Source of the DNA: Pythium myriotylum
Taxonomy: Eukaryota > Oomycota > Peronosporomycetes > Pythiales > Pythiaceae
Direction: 5' to 3'
Assembly (NCBI GenBank): GCA_023091665.1
Contig: JALJCQ010000025.1
Location: 62,001-126,000 of the forward strand
DNA length: 64,000 nt
Each line of letters opens with the position of its first letter. The first letter of the stretch is position 1. Shown here piece by piece: positions 32,107 to 41,840 of this stretch. The notes below the pieces were generated by a model, which did no database searches, was not told the origin of the DNA, and worked only from the letters and a program-made list of their open reading frames with translations. A program made the position numbers and the translations under genes.

Positions 32107-32546
32107 GATGGAGAGAGAGCAGCGAGCGAATCGGCAAGTGAGCTCGGATCCCCTCCCAAGCGGAGCTGCTCACGAGCTCTTGGTGACGCGCCGTGGTCAT
32201 CGGCAAGATCGTTCTTGAAGTTCGGGAAGGAGCCGGAGTACATTTTCAGCCAATGGAATGAGAGAGATGTTAACGTAGCGTGACAGCGGCCGCGTCAGCA
32301 TGTCGCTATTTTTAGTATCGGGAAAAAATATAGAGAGCTTCGCTACAGAACGTGGTTCGGAATCATGGCGTCCCGACTGTCTCATTCATGACCCACAGAC
32401 GGTCTCTGCTCCGAGAGGCAGTCATCATCACGGCCTGTAAGCATGCAGAGCGTCAACATGAAGGATTCGTCGAGTCTGGTTCGCAGTGCAATGGCCATTC
32501 CCATTCATTGCATGGAGCTCTTGAAAAGGCTAAAACTTGAGATTTG

Positions 32547-33854
32547 TCAAGAGGTCTCGCCTCGCACGACAGCCGCAAGACCCTCGACGAGCCACCGCGC
32601 TGCGTAGTTCGGGTCCTGGCCAGCGAGCGAACCGCCAATGTGGAAGGTGTACTCGGTGCCGGCGTCGTTCAGGACGTCCCATTGGAGCCAGACGGTGTTG
32701 GACGCCCACATATCTGTGTTCTGGCAGGTCTTCTTCTGGATCTTGGGCATGCACAGCGAGCGCACGCCCTGGGTGTACCCGGTGTCGGTCTTGACGCGGA
32801 AGACGAGGTAAATCATGTGTGCGTCCATGGAGATGGCAGGATACCGCTCCACACATCGAACGATCCAGATCTCGGGCGAGAGCTTCTGCAGTACCTCGAC
32901 CCAGCCTCGCGAATGGCGACCAACTAGGACTTGGTTGTACGTGTCCAAGTCAGTATACGTTCGCCAGACAAGATCGAGATACTTGGTCACGTCGTGACCA
33001 TGAAACGTCTTTCGGAAGCCAAACTGGAACGCCCCCCTCGAGTGGACGATGCGCCGTCGATCTCGCCAACCCAGGAAACTCACGCCAGACGAAATCGTGT
33101 CCTGGCTCCACAAGAACGCATTCCATTCTCGAAGTGTCGCCTCCATCTCGACCAGGCACTCGTCCAGCGTCCACGGGACGAAGTACCTGTGCGTGATCGC
33201 TCGCCACTGTTGGATACTTTCTTCCCAGTCGTCAGTTGGTCGGGTCGCGTGGAGCCCTGCAATCGCGTAACTTGCCAAGCGATGCTCATGGAGAAGGCGC
33301 TTGAGCTCGACGCGATTGCGCTGGAGCTGCTTCGCCTCTTGGGCTAACACGAGTGTGCGTCGCAGGTGCTTGCGAAGCCTCTGAGCGTCGGAGTCCAAAA
33401 GAACTCCCCACAGACTTTCATCGTCGTCATTGCCGCTGTCCAGTGTATGTAGAACGGGCACTACACACTCCAGGGCCTCAACAGTCGTCCGCATCAAGGT
33501 TAGCTGCGCCTGGTGGACACCGACATAATTACGTGAGAGGACGTCTAAGCCGTCTCGTCTTGCACCCATACGAACCGAACGACGCTCGCGGGACTTGCGC
33601 TCGCGCTCGCGGAGCACCGAGCGCATCATCTTGGTCGTGAGATCTCTCGCGGCTGTCTCGTCGGAGAAGACAAAGTGTGCTGATGACAGTCTGATTTGCA
33701 ATTGCTCGGTGATCAAACCTGTTTGTGGATTCCTAAATCTGGTTTGGGGTGTCACTTGCAGCTGTTGGGGTTGTGCTCGTTGAATCAACGAGCACAGCCA
33801 ATTCATCAACGGTTGATGAACTGATGAACGGAATGTCTTGACAGGTGATAGCAT
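32547..33854 (-). CDS. bZIP-START-like transcription factor with a frame-preserving 66-bp intron
   Basis: Open from the first Met at 33854 to 32547. Within it, 33510-33575 begins GTTCGTATGG and ends CACCAG exactly where paralogues have their intron, so I predict splicing to exons 33576-33854 and 32547-33509 (up to 413 residues). Because 66 bp is a multiple of three without a stop, the unspliced message would also be translatable with 22 extra residues between basic region and zipper. The basic region RERERKSRERR has Leu at the canonical Asn position. The START-like module has YFVPWTLDECLVEME, GVSFLGWRDRRR, EVLQKLSPEIWIVRCVERYP and MDAHMIYLVFRVKT. The true start may be a later Met (e.g. MMRSVLRERERKS). 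Confidence 0.85.
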   Translation of the reverse strand: MLSPVKTFRSSVHQPLMNWLCSLIQRAQPQQLQVTPQTRFRNPQTGLITEQLQIRLSSAHFVFSDETAARDLTTKMMRSVLRERERKSRERRSVRMGARRDGLDVLSRNYVGVHQAQLTLMRTTVEALECVVPVLHTLDSGNDDDESLWGVLLDSDAQRLRKHLRRTLVLAQEAKQLQRNRVELKRLLHEHRLASYAIAGLHATRPTDDWEESIQQWRAITHRYFVPWTLDECLVEMEATLREWNAFLWSQDTISSGVSFLGWRDRRRIVHSRGAFQFGFRKTFHGHDVTKYLDLVWRTYTDLDTYNQVLVGRHSRGWVEVLQKLSPEIWIVRCVERYPAISMDAHMIYLVFRVKTDTGYTQGVRSLCMPKIQKKTCQNTDMWASNTVWLQWDVLNDAGTEYTFHIGGSLAGQDPNYAARWLVEGLAAVVRGETS

Positions 33855-33985
33855 TGTGTAATCTGGTCGCTTGTCCTCTACTCTATGTCAAAGTTGGTTC
33901 GTACCGGATACGACAAAGGAATGAGACCTCGACGTCATTGGGAAACAAGGGCGTATTCATCCACAACGGCAATCATTTGTATTAG

Positions 33986-35165
33986 CTACGAACCTTTGTC
34001 TGTCGCAGCGGTGACCGGAACATCCATCATATCATCGTCGAATACGAGCATTTTCTTCGTCGCCATCCGTTCCATTCGCAACATCACGGCCAACGTCTCT
34101 ATGAGCCAATGCTCTGCGTACTTGGCGTCGATAGCCGCCAACTTCCCACCGAGGTGGGCACGATACTCTGTCCCGTCATCGTTCAAGCGGTCCCATTGTA
34201 ACCACACCGAGTTGGTCGCCCACACGTCTGTGAAATGGCAAGTTTCCTTCTGGACTTCTGGAACGCATAGCGTCCGTACAAACTGCGTGACGCCTCTCTC
34301 GGTCTTAGTTCGGCTAACGAGGAAGATCGTGTGGGCATCCAATAACATCGCTGGATGCCGCTCGGTGCATCTCACGATCCACATATCGCTCGTGATCTTC
34401 TGAACAACTTCGAGCCACCCGTGAGCGCGGCCGTTGAACGCCAGTTTGTTGTACTTGTCCAGATCAGTGTACAGTTGCCACCCTACCTGGACGAAGTCCG
34501 ACATTGGATATCCGCGGAACGTCTTCTCGAAGCTAAACTGAACCACGTCTCGAGACCGCGTCATGCGGCGTCGCACGCGCCAGCCCATAAAGTTCGAGCC
34601 GATCTCACGCGTGTCCATGCTCCACAGGAACGCGTTCAATTGTTTCTGTGCGATCTCAATTTCTGCTTCGCACTCCTCGATGCTCCACGGGCGGAACTTG
34701 TTGAGTGTGATGGATCTCCACTTCGTACGCTCTCCTCCCAATCTTCCAGCGCGCTTGTCGCCTGGATCCTAGTGACCATCAGCGAAGCAACGCGGTGTTC
34801 GTATAGAAGGCGCTTAAACTGGTTCTTGGACCCCACAAGCTCTCGAGCTTCCTCCGATAAGCGCAGCGAGCAAAGAAGGAATTTGCGCAGACGCAAAGCG
34901 TCTGGGTCAAGAATTGCCTCCCACACAGTGCCATCAGAGTCATACACTGACGGGAGCACGAGAAGAACATACTCGAGTGTCTCGGCGGTCGCCCGGAGCT
35001 GCTTGAGCTGCGCCTGCAACTTCCATATCAGGAACGTGATGAGCAAAAGCAGAGGCCTACGAATCAACATACAGCTCGTCGCTCGCGGGATTTTCGTTCT
35101 CGTGCGCGCAGCGTCTCCGGCGCTGCACGCGGTCGCGATGGCGTCATTCGAGTGACGGATGCCAT
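33986..35165 (-). pseudogene. bZIP-START-like gene with a single frameshift
   Basis: Exon 1 is 35073-35165 (MASVTRMTPSRPRAAPETLR, then ARERKSRERRA) and the 59-bp intron is 35014-35072 (GTATGT to TTGCAG). Exon 2 is open until EDWEESVR at about 34725, where the frame breaks; the rest (KWRSITLNKFRPWSIEECEA to AATDKGS, stop at 33986) continues in another frame. Paralogues suggest loss of one base in the run CGA-AGTGG at 34721-34726. The remainder of the module is undamaged (GWRVRRR, EVVQKITSDMWIVRCTERHP, YAEHWLIETLAVMLRMERMA), so this is a very young pseudogene or a sequencing error. The canonical Asn position is Leu. Confidence 0.82.
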
Positions 35166-35502
35166 GACTACTTAACGGGAAGACGAATAGTAACCCTCGA
35201 TGGGTTTGTCAAACCAGGGGACCAGAAGATATGACGCGTTGTTGGTCCGACTAATCATTTTGTCGGAAACTGACGGCATTGGTCAAGAAGGCAAACCAGA
35301 GAGATCAAACAGATCCACTCGAGGACGTTCTCACAATTCTGATCGTAATCCATCGAGCTGGGAGGGGCAGACCTTCATAGCAGCTGTGTTCGGTCGTCAA
35401 CTGGAGGATTTAACCCTGGCATGGAGTTTCCATGTAACATACGAACTCGCTTTTCCCCCCAGTGTTGGCAATGAAGCTGAACCGTACAAAAGAAATACCT
35501 TG
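35166..35502. other. Intergenic region
   Basis: About 340 bp upstream of the frameshifted bZIP gene. I see no gene; it should include its promoter. Confidence 0.45.
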
Positions 35503-35790
35503 TCACTCGCTAACCAGAAGAGCTCGTCTCGTGGCCATCAGCTCAAGTCGTTGTGTCACAGCTAACGACTTCATCAGCGAATACCGAACGTAGTTTGCGT
35601 CCCGTACCGAGCACTTGGACTGTCGGCTTGAACGCTTGTAGCCGAAACTGTCAACTCCGAAGCTCACGAATAGTTTTTGAGGATTCAAGAAATCTCTCGA
35701 CGCTCCAGCGCTTTGCGCTCTCGTTCACACTGAAGCATTGTGAGCGCCAACATATTTGCGTTTTCCTTCCCCATTTAGGGAGCGTTCGAA
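35503..35790 (-). pseudogene. Relict bZIP-START fragment (basic region joined to C terminus)
   Basis: At 35503-35688 the frame ends ANYVRYSLMKSLAVTQRLEL then MATRRALLVSE. This matches the closing helix of the family (compare NYAARWLIGSLGVVTRLEAI in the gene at 36234). Just upstream, at about 35725-35775, another frame reads MLQCERERKALERRE, which resembles the exon 1 basic region RERERKSRERR. The ~300 residues between are missing, so this is a deeply decayed copy with a large internal deletion. Confidence 0.55.
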
Positions 35791-36233
35791 ACAGATTGGC
35801 TCGTACGATTTGGTGGTAGGGACAATGGTGAGTACAAATGTGGATGACAGTGAGAATACAGCATCTGATCATGGGCCGTGCGGCATTTCGCAGAACAGCA
35901 ATCGTCAGAAGTTCATCGTCACTCGTCTTTTATCACCAGAGTTGCCTTCGGCTTGTTGGTTAGTCACTCGTACTCACACGATTTCAACGTCAAAGCTTGA
36001 TGTAGACACGGTTTAGGTGTGCGATGGCACGAAGAAGCAATCAGCCTTGACCACGCGACAAAATCAGTCCCTGTTCTGAGGTCTGATCATGTCGGCTTGA
36101 GCGCGAAATCACGGGCAAGATGCACCTTATGCATCTGGTGGATGACCCAGATAATTACCTGTCGAGCGAGAAGGCTAGGTGACTATCGACCGAATTTGCT
36201 TGTCATAAGGTCAATTATCGAGAGCAAGGTTAC
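35791..36233. other. Intergenic region
   Basis: About 440 bp downstream of the next bZIP gene. I see nothing I can name in it. Confidence 0.45.
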
Positions 36234-37395
36234 TCACGAGTTCGATAACATCCCTCGCTTCGTAGCAATGGCTTCAAGACGCGTGACAACGCCAAGTGAA
36301 CCGATGAGCCACCTAGCCGCATAGTTGGTGTCATCGCCGGCGAGCTTACCACCGACTTGGACTCGAAAGTCATTCCCATCAGCATCCAGACGATCCCACT
36401 TCATCCACACAAAGTTTGAAGCCCACATGTCTGTGTACTCGTTAGTCTTGTTCTGGAGCCTCGGCATCCAAAGCGACCGTGCGAACTGCACGAACCCCGT
36501 TTCCGTCTTGATGCGACTGACGAGGTACAGCTTATGGACGTCCATCATGACCGACGGGAATCTCTCTGCCACGCGCACGACACACATATCCGGCGTGACC
36601 TCTTGGAGGATCGCGACCCAGCCTTCTGCGCGGTGGTCCATGATCGACTTGTACACGTTATAGTCTGTGTACAGACCCCAGCCTGCACGAACAAAGTCCG
36701 CCATCGGGAACCCTCGCAGCGTCTTGTCGAAGCTAAACTGGATCGCGTCTCTTGCCTGCACAATCCGCCGCCGCACGCGCCACCCAAGGTAGCTCGCCCC
36801 GATCACCTGCGTGTCGAGACTGTACGTGAACGCGTTCATCTCGTTCTGGGCGGCCTCGATGTCAGTCTCGCATTCCTCCACAGTCAGCGGTTCATAGTAT
36901 CGCAGTGTGATAGCCCGCCATTTCTCAACACAGGCCTCCCATGCATTCGTGGGCCTCGTCGCATGGAGCCCAGCGATCGCATAGGACGCCAAGCGATGTT
37001 CGTGAAGCAGGCGCTTGAGTTCGATCTGGTTTTGTTTGAGCTGCTGCGCCTCCTGTAGCAAGCGCGCGGACCGCTGGAGATGGTGACGCACGCGCAGTGC
37101 GTTCGTATCGAGAATGACGCTCCACACAGCGTCGTCGGCGTCGCCGAGCGTCGGCGCGATCGAGAGCACGTACTCGAGCGCCTCGGTGGTCTCGCGCAGT
37201 CGTCGTAAGTTTGCCTGGCCTACAGTGGTCAGAATCAAGCCGGAAAGGCGCGGATCGAGAGGCGAGACGCACCGCTCGACGCTCACGCGACTTGCGCTCG
37301 CGCTCGCGCTGCGTCTGCGGCGAGAGGCGCGGCGCCGACGTCAAGAGTTTGCCACCAAGTCTCATTTGGGATTGCGTGGTGCTTGGGTTCGCCAT
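36234..37395 (-). CDS. bZIP-START-like transcription factor, one intron
   Basis: Exons 37273-37395 and 36234-37214 with a 58-bp intron (GTGCGT to GCCAG); the protein is 367 residues and exon 2 is 981 nt, as in other members. Exon 1 ends with the basic region QRERERKSRERRA; Gln sits at the canonical Asn position. Exon 2 opens ANLRRLRETTEALEYVLSIA. The module then has LLHEHRLASYAIAGLHATRP, GWRVRRRIVQARDAIQFSFD, EVTPDMCVVRVAERFP, MDVHKLYLVSRIKTETG and AARWLIGSLGVVTRLEAIA. It shares a long helical block with the gene at 32547, indicating a close tandem relationship. Confidence 0.88.
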
Positions 37396-37797
37396 TCCCT
37401 TATCAGTATCCTACAAATATAGGATGATAGACTACATAAACTACATTTCTAAACACGCCTGGCTCTGTCCATCAGGATCACTTGCCTCGGATCAGGTCGG
37501 GAGAAGGCAACTGGTGAAGAAGCCTTCGAGGCTTTGGGCGTTTGAGGCTTTGGGCGTTGTCCAACTCGACGCGATTGCGATTCTCAGTGGCCTCGTCCGT
37601 CTCGTCTCCAGTTGGTCTCCACGAAGCGTTCTCGGTGGTCTGGTCGTGGATCACGGACCAAACCAGACGTTCTTGGGCTCGGATGATGCAGAGGAATGAT
37701 GATGGCTACCGGAGCCATCATGAGTCTTGAGGAGCGTCATCAACGACCTACCACAGCCATAGACCGTGTACTGTATGTTGTAGAAAACGTAGGGTTC
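37396..37797. other. Intergenic region
   Basis: About 400 bp between two bZIP-START loci. Low-complexity direct repeats such as GGCTTTGGGCGTT (twice near 37530-37556) are present. No gene. Confidence 0.45.
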
Positions 37798-38055
37798 TCA
37801 CGAGTCGCTCGGGAGGAGGCCTCGTCGGGTGGCTACGCGCTCGACTCGCATGAGCGCCGCCAGCGTCTCCATGAGCCACTCGGCGGCGTAGTTGGTATCG
37901 AGGCTCGAGAGCGTGCCGCCAATGTGGACGTCGTAGTCGGTCGCATCCTCGTTGAGGGCGTCTACGTAGGACCAGACGCAGTCGGTGGCCCACATGTCCG
38001 TGGGCTGGCAGATTCTCCTCTGCACCTCGGGCACGTGTAGTGAGCGCACAAACTG
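37798..38055 (-). pseudogene. 3' part of a bZIP-START gene split by a MULE-like element
   Basis: Encodes the C terminus QFVRSLHVPEVQRRIC, TDMWATDCVWSYVDALNEDA, YAAEWLMETLAALMRVERVA and a stop at 37798. Upstream it runs into the element that starts at 38056. The 5' part lies at 40643-41532. Removing the element and one target copy joins EKWSVQFV to RSLHVPEVQ in frame, so both fragments come from one gene. Confidence 0.9.
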
Positions 38056-40642
38056 GGTTGCGACTAAAACAGGTCAATTTGACGGTCAGGTCAGCGTCTT
38101 TTCTATGTGCAGGGCGTGACCTGTGGGGCCTCGGGCGCAGAACATACTAATTTATTGGGCGAGCGAAGGACAAATCGTTCACAAAGTGCATTAGGTATTT
38201 AGTTAACATCATCTTGGTTGAGGAGTCCCCACTGCGATCTGAGTCATTCTCATCATTGTCGTGCATTTCGTGGGCCGAAAGCCCGCGCATGTCGTCAGGT
38301 GCAGATGGCTCATGAGACCCTTTCGATCGTTCTCCAGCGACGGGTGGGACGCATCAAAAGACTATTGGCGGCATGGTGTTTGAGATTGCGATCAGATCGA
38401 TCTCGTTTTTTTATCGCGGTGATAGCATTTCCAGCGGCGTATGACGCCCCACCACTGCATCACGCGGACACGCGGAGTAAGTTGTGGGTAGGCTTACATC
38501 ATCATCATCAATGTGAGGTCTATTGGTTTACTCGTCTAGAAACCTATAGCCGGCGTGAAGCGCCTGGTTAGGATTGAAGTCCTATTCTGTAATGCGCAAT
38601 GTCTATGCTAAGTAGCGCAGCAATTTGCTTGTGCTCTGGTCGGTGAGTTGGGTGAAGAACTTGACTGCTACGTTCCTCGTCCATGGCGAGGTTGGCCGCT
38701 GCGTCTGCCATTCGGTTGGCTGCTCGCGGATGATGCTTCCAAGTGCGGACGCCGAGGATGTCCGCTAAGCGTCGAGCGACTGCATACGAGCGCTGAAGTC
38801 TCCGGTTCTGAGGTGCCTTGTACCTCTTCATTTGCTGGATAATGAGCATACTATCGCCGACCACCTCTAGTGGCGTCCATTGAAACTGGGTGGCTGCGGT
38901 CAAGCCGGTGACGAGGCCCTTGTACTCTGCTTGGTTATTTGTGGTCGTCCGCGCGGCGTGGGACATTGCTGCTGTGTACACAACCGTTGCGTGGGTAGCT
39001 TCATCGGTAATGCGTGCAATTACTGCTCCTGAGCCCCCAGGCCCAGGGTGGGTAGGCTTACGATCCCAGGCGCCAGAGGGCAAGCCTGGAGATCTTGGAG
39101 GCGGCAAGCCGACGGACTTGGCCGCCGGTATCCGACGTGTGGGGAGAGATCAAGTTCCGAGAAGGCGCTAGGGCAGAGATATAGCTGTGCTCCTCACACT
39201 GCTGCACAGTCGGGGTGCTGTTGCCCGATACCAGAGCCGGAGTCGGCGCTGGCTCTGGAGCAGGAGTGCCCAACGCCCATGGTGCCGGTCCGTCACTAAA
39301 GGCGCAGTCAAACCGGCGGTGAAGGCGCGCTCGGGATCTCGCCTCCACTCCGCTTGAAGCCGGATGTGGAGCAGGAGCGGAAGCAGAAGCTGAGGTCAAA
39401 ACCGACGACCACGAGCCAGAGTCCCCGCTGCCCTGCCCTTGCTGCCCTTGTCCTTGCCGCACTTGGACGGACGCGGTGTGTCAGCGAAGTCTCCTTCACC
39501 AAAAGTTACGCTCGACGAAGTTTTACGCAGCCTTTAGGTGAGCTCAACCCGGGTCGGCGGGGTTACTGTCAGGTCTGCCGCTGCTGTCATATGGTCCGTC
39601 ACAAAGAATAGGTCTTCCGTATGCAGGGGCAACTGCACACAATGGCGGAGGGCGCTTTGGATAGCACGATTGACATGGGCTCGCTGACCTCAAGTTCGCA
39701 TCCGTTCAATAGCGCCTGACCTAGCATGGTGACGCGACGCGAAGAGCGTGACTCCCACATCCAACCGACCACAACGGAGGAACGCTTGCTTGAGCGACGG
39801 CGCTGGCGCAGGCGAGAACGAACTTACGCAACTGAGGCCAGCATGATGATGATGGATTAAGTGGAGTCTGTTGAGTTTGTCTTAATGAATCCTAACAGGT
39901 TTCCTGCTGCGCTCCACATACTTCGTTTAGGACTCAATAGTGTCGCCAGCCAAACTGTGCAAACACATCTAACGCATTGCTGTCAACAACGAGTGTTGAG
40001 GCTCGCGCGCAGGCTCTACTTAGCGCGCCACTCCACACTCCACGAGCACAAAGCGCCCAGGCTCTGCCCCGAGGCCGATGAGGACACGAAGCGCCACGGC
40101 CGACGACCACAGTTGGCGGACAAACCGCCCGAATAGCTCGCTGCTTCCAGACGCAGTGCCGGCGGCAGCAGTTGCGCACGGAGCTCTCTCGGGTGGCCAA
40201 CGACGAGGCGCAACGCCTGGCGGTCTGCTGCCCGAGCTTGTGCGGCGGCGATGGCGCAAGGCTTCGCGCGAGCGCGACCACCCACAAAGGCGTTAGACAG
40301 AGGTCGCGCCATCGCTACCCGCGGCCGGGGTGACGTTCGACCACGCGCGAGCGCGACCTCGGGCGTTTCCTCGAGGCCGCGCTGTTGCCGTGACTCACAG
40401 CCGACCGCGTGCACTCGGGAGGGCGCGACCTCCTTGGCCGGCAGATCGAGCCCTGTTCTTGTTTGATTGGCTTGTTGGTTGTTCGACCTTGGAAAGTCTG
40501 TTTCGGCGTCAAAAGTCTGACCTCGGCAGTGACAGTGAGCATTGGTCACGTGGCTCGACGTGACCTGTTGCCTGACCAAGTCGATGTGTGCATAGAAAAG
40601 ACGCTGACCTGACCCACAAATTGACCTGTATTAGACGCTTCC
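38056..40642. mobile_element. MULE-like non-autonomous element with 9-bp target duplication
   Basis: 2587 bp flanked by CACAAACTG at 38047-38055 and 40643-40651. The ends are inverted repeats of about 53 bp: GG.TTGCGACTAAAACAGG at the left against GGGAAGCGTCTAATACAGG at the right, then a nearly identical GGTCAGGTCAGCGTC and TTTTCTATG. A 9-bp duplication and long inverted repeats beginning with G are typical of Mutator-like elements. No transposase is present. The interior holds an RNase-H-like frame and GC-rich non-coding-looking sequence (39600-40560), so it may be a carrier of captured fragments. Confidence 0.85.
38568..39107 (-). CDS. RNase H-like protein inside the MULE-like element
   Basis: About 179 residues. 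From residue ~20 it reads PGPGGSGAVIARITDE, then TTTNNQAEYKGLVTGL with the catalytic Glu, EVVGDSMLIIQQMKRY with a catalytic Asp, and NRMADAAANLAMDEE with the last Asp. The first catalytic Asp may be the one in AWDRKP, slightly displaced. The order fits a type I ribonuclease H, as found alone or at the end of retrotransposon polyproteins. With no reverse transcriptase nearby, I infer a captured piece. Whether it is expressed is unknown; the start Met lies in an ill-fitting Pro-rich stretch. Confidence 0.6.
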   Translation of the reverse strand: MPPPRSPGLPSGAWDRKPTHPGPGGSGAVIARITDEATHATVVYTAAMSHAARTTTNNQAEYKGLVTGLTAATQFQWTPLEVVGDSMLIIQQMKRYKAPQNRRLQRSYAVARRLADILGVRTWKHHPRAANRMADAAANLAMDEERSSQVLHPTHRPEHKQIAALLSIDIAHYRIGLQS

Positions 40643-41532
40643 CACAAACTGAACCGACCACTTTTCAGTCCTGACGCGAGACACGAGGTAGATCATATGC
40701 GCGTCCATGGAGATAGTGGCATACCGGTCGACGCAACGCACGATCCACATGTCAGGCGTGAGCTGCTGGAGAACTTCCAGCCACCCACGACCGCGGTCGC
40801 CTAGCATCACCTTCGTGTAGCTGTCGTGGATCGTGAACGCATGCCACACCGTCGATATGAAATCCTCCATCGCGAACCCGTACATCGTCTTCGCGAAGCT
40901 GAACTGCACGGCGTCCTTGGACTGGAGGATTCGCCGGTGTACACGCCAGCCGAAGAAGGCCGAGATGATCAACTCCGTATCCATACTCCAGAGGAACGTG
41001 TTGAGTTCTTGTTGAGCCGTCTCGGTTTCTGCCTTGCAGTCTTCGAGAGTCCATGGTCGGTAGTAGCGACTCGTCGTCATGCGCCACTGACGTATAGAGT
41101 CTTCCCACGTCGTCGTCCCCATAGTCCCGAGCCAGCCTTCGATTGCAATGGCCGCAAGGCGGTGCTCCTGGAGCAGACTACATAGCTCTGCGCGTTCACG
41201 TTGAAGCTAATATTGCTCTTGGATGAGTCGTAGCGTTCGTTGCAAATGGATCCGCAGTCGCAGGGCATCGGGATCCAAGACGCTCTCCCAAGACACATCA
41301 CCCGTGATGACGAGGGTTGGGAGGATAGCCACCACGCTTTCGAGGGCCTCAAATGTTGCGCGTTTCTGGGAGAGAATTACCTTGGAGGAATCGACACATC
41401 ATCTCAGTCACGTGAAAAAGTCTACAAGACTGAACGAGCCATACCGCGCGGCGCTGTCTCGACTTGCGCTCCCGCTCGCGATCGCGTTAGCGGTGCCGCG
41501 ACCATCTTGTTGCTCATGGGAGCCACGGACAT
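40643..41532 (-). pseudogene. 5' part of the MULE-split bZIP-START gene
   Basis: Exon 1 (41445-41532, RERERKSRQRRA at its end) is one base out of frame with its ATG. A 79-bp intron (41366-41444, GTATGG to TCCCAG) leads to exon 2, which starts KRATFEALESVVAILPTL. An in-frame TAG at 41207-41209 interrupts EQY*LQRERAELCSLL. After that the frame is open (WEDSIRQWRMTTSRYYRPWT, GWRVHRRILQSKD, EVLQQLTPDMWIVRCVDRYA, MDAHMIYLVSRVRTEKWSVQ) up to the element at 40642. So it has three separate lesions: a frameshift, a nonsense codon and the insertion. Confidence 0.88.
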
Positions 41533-41840
41533 CTTGGAGGCGGTAAAGAAAGTATTCGATCGTGAAATGATGGGTGCTGGTGCACCGTGTGTTAGTCAAA
41601 CATCATCTGGCGTCTTTGGATAGTCTCGTTTAACTCAGAAATGTAGATCGAGGAAACCACGCAGCCCTGGATCTTTCCGTTCTGTCTCATGATCGCCGCC
41701 CAACATTATGGCGCTCGGATCTGCCATCATCGGTGCAAAAGAAACGTAGAGCACTTGACAAACACAAAAAATGCAGTGACAAACACACGACGCAAGCGCT
41801 GATCAAAGTGTGTTTCTCACACCATACACGTGATCCCGTT
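41533..41840. other. Intergenic region
   Basis: 308 bp between two bZIP-START loci on the same strand. No further gene seen. Confidence 0.5.

Noticed and set aside
40016..40579. 187-codon GC-rich frame in the MULE-like element as a transposase
   Set aside because: Arg/Ala/Pro-rich composition from GC-rich sequence, no DDE or zinc motif.
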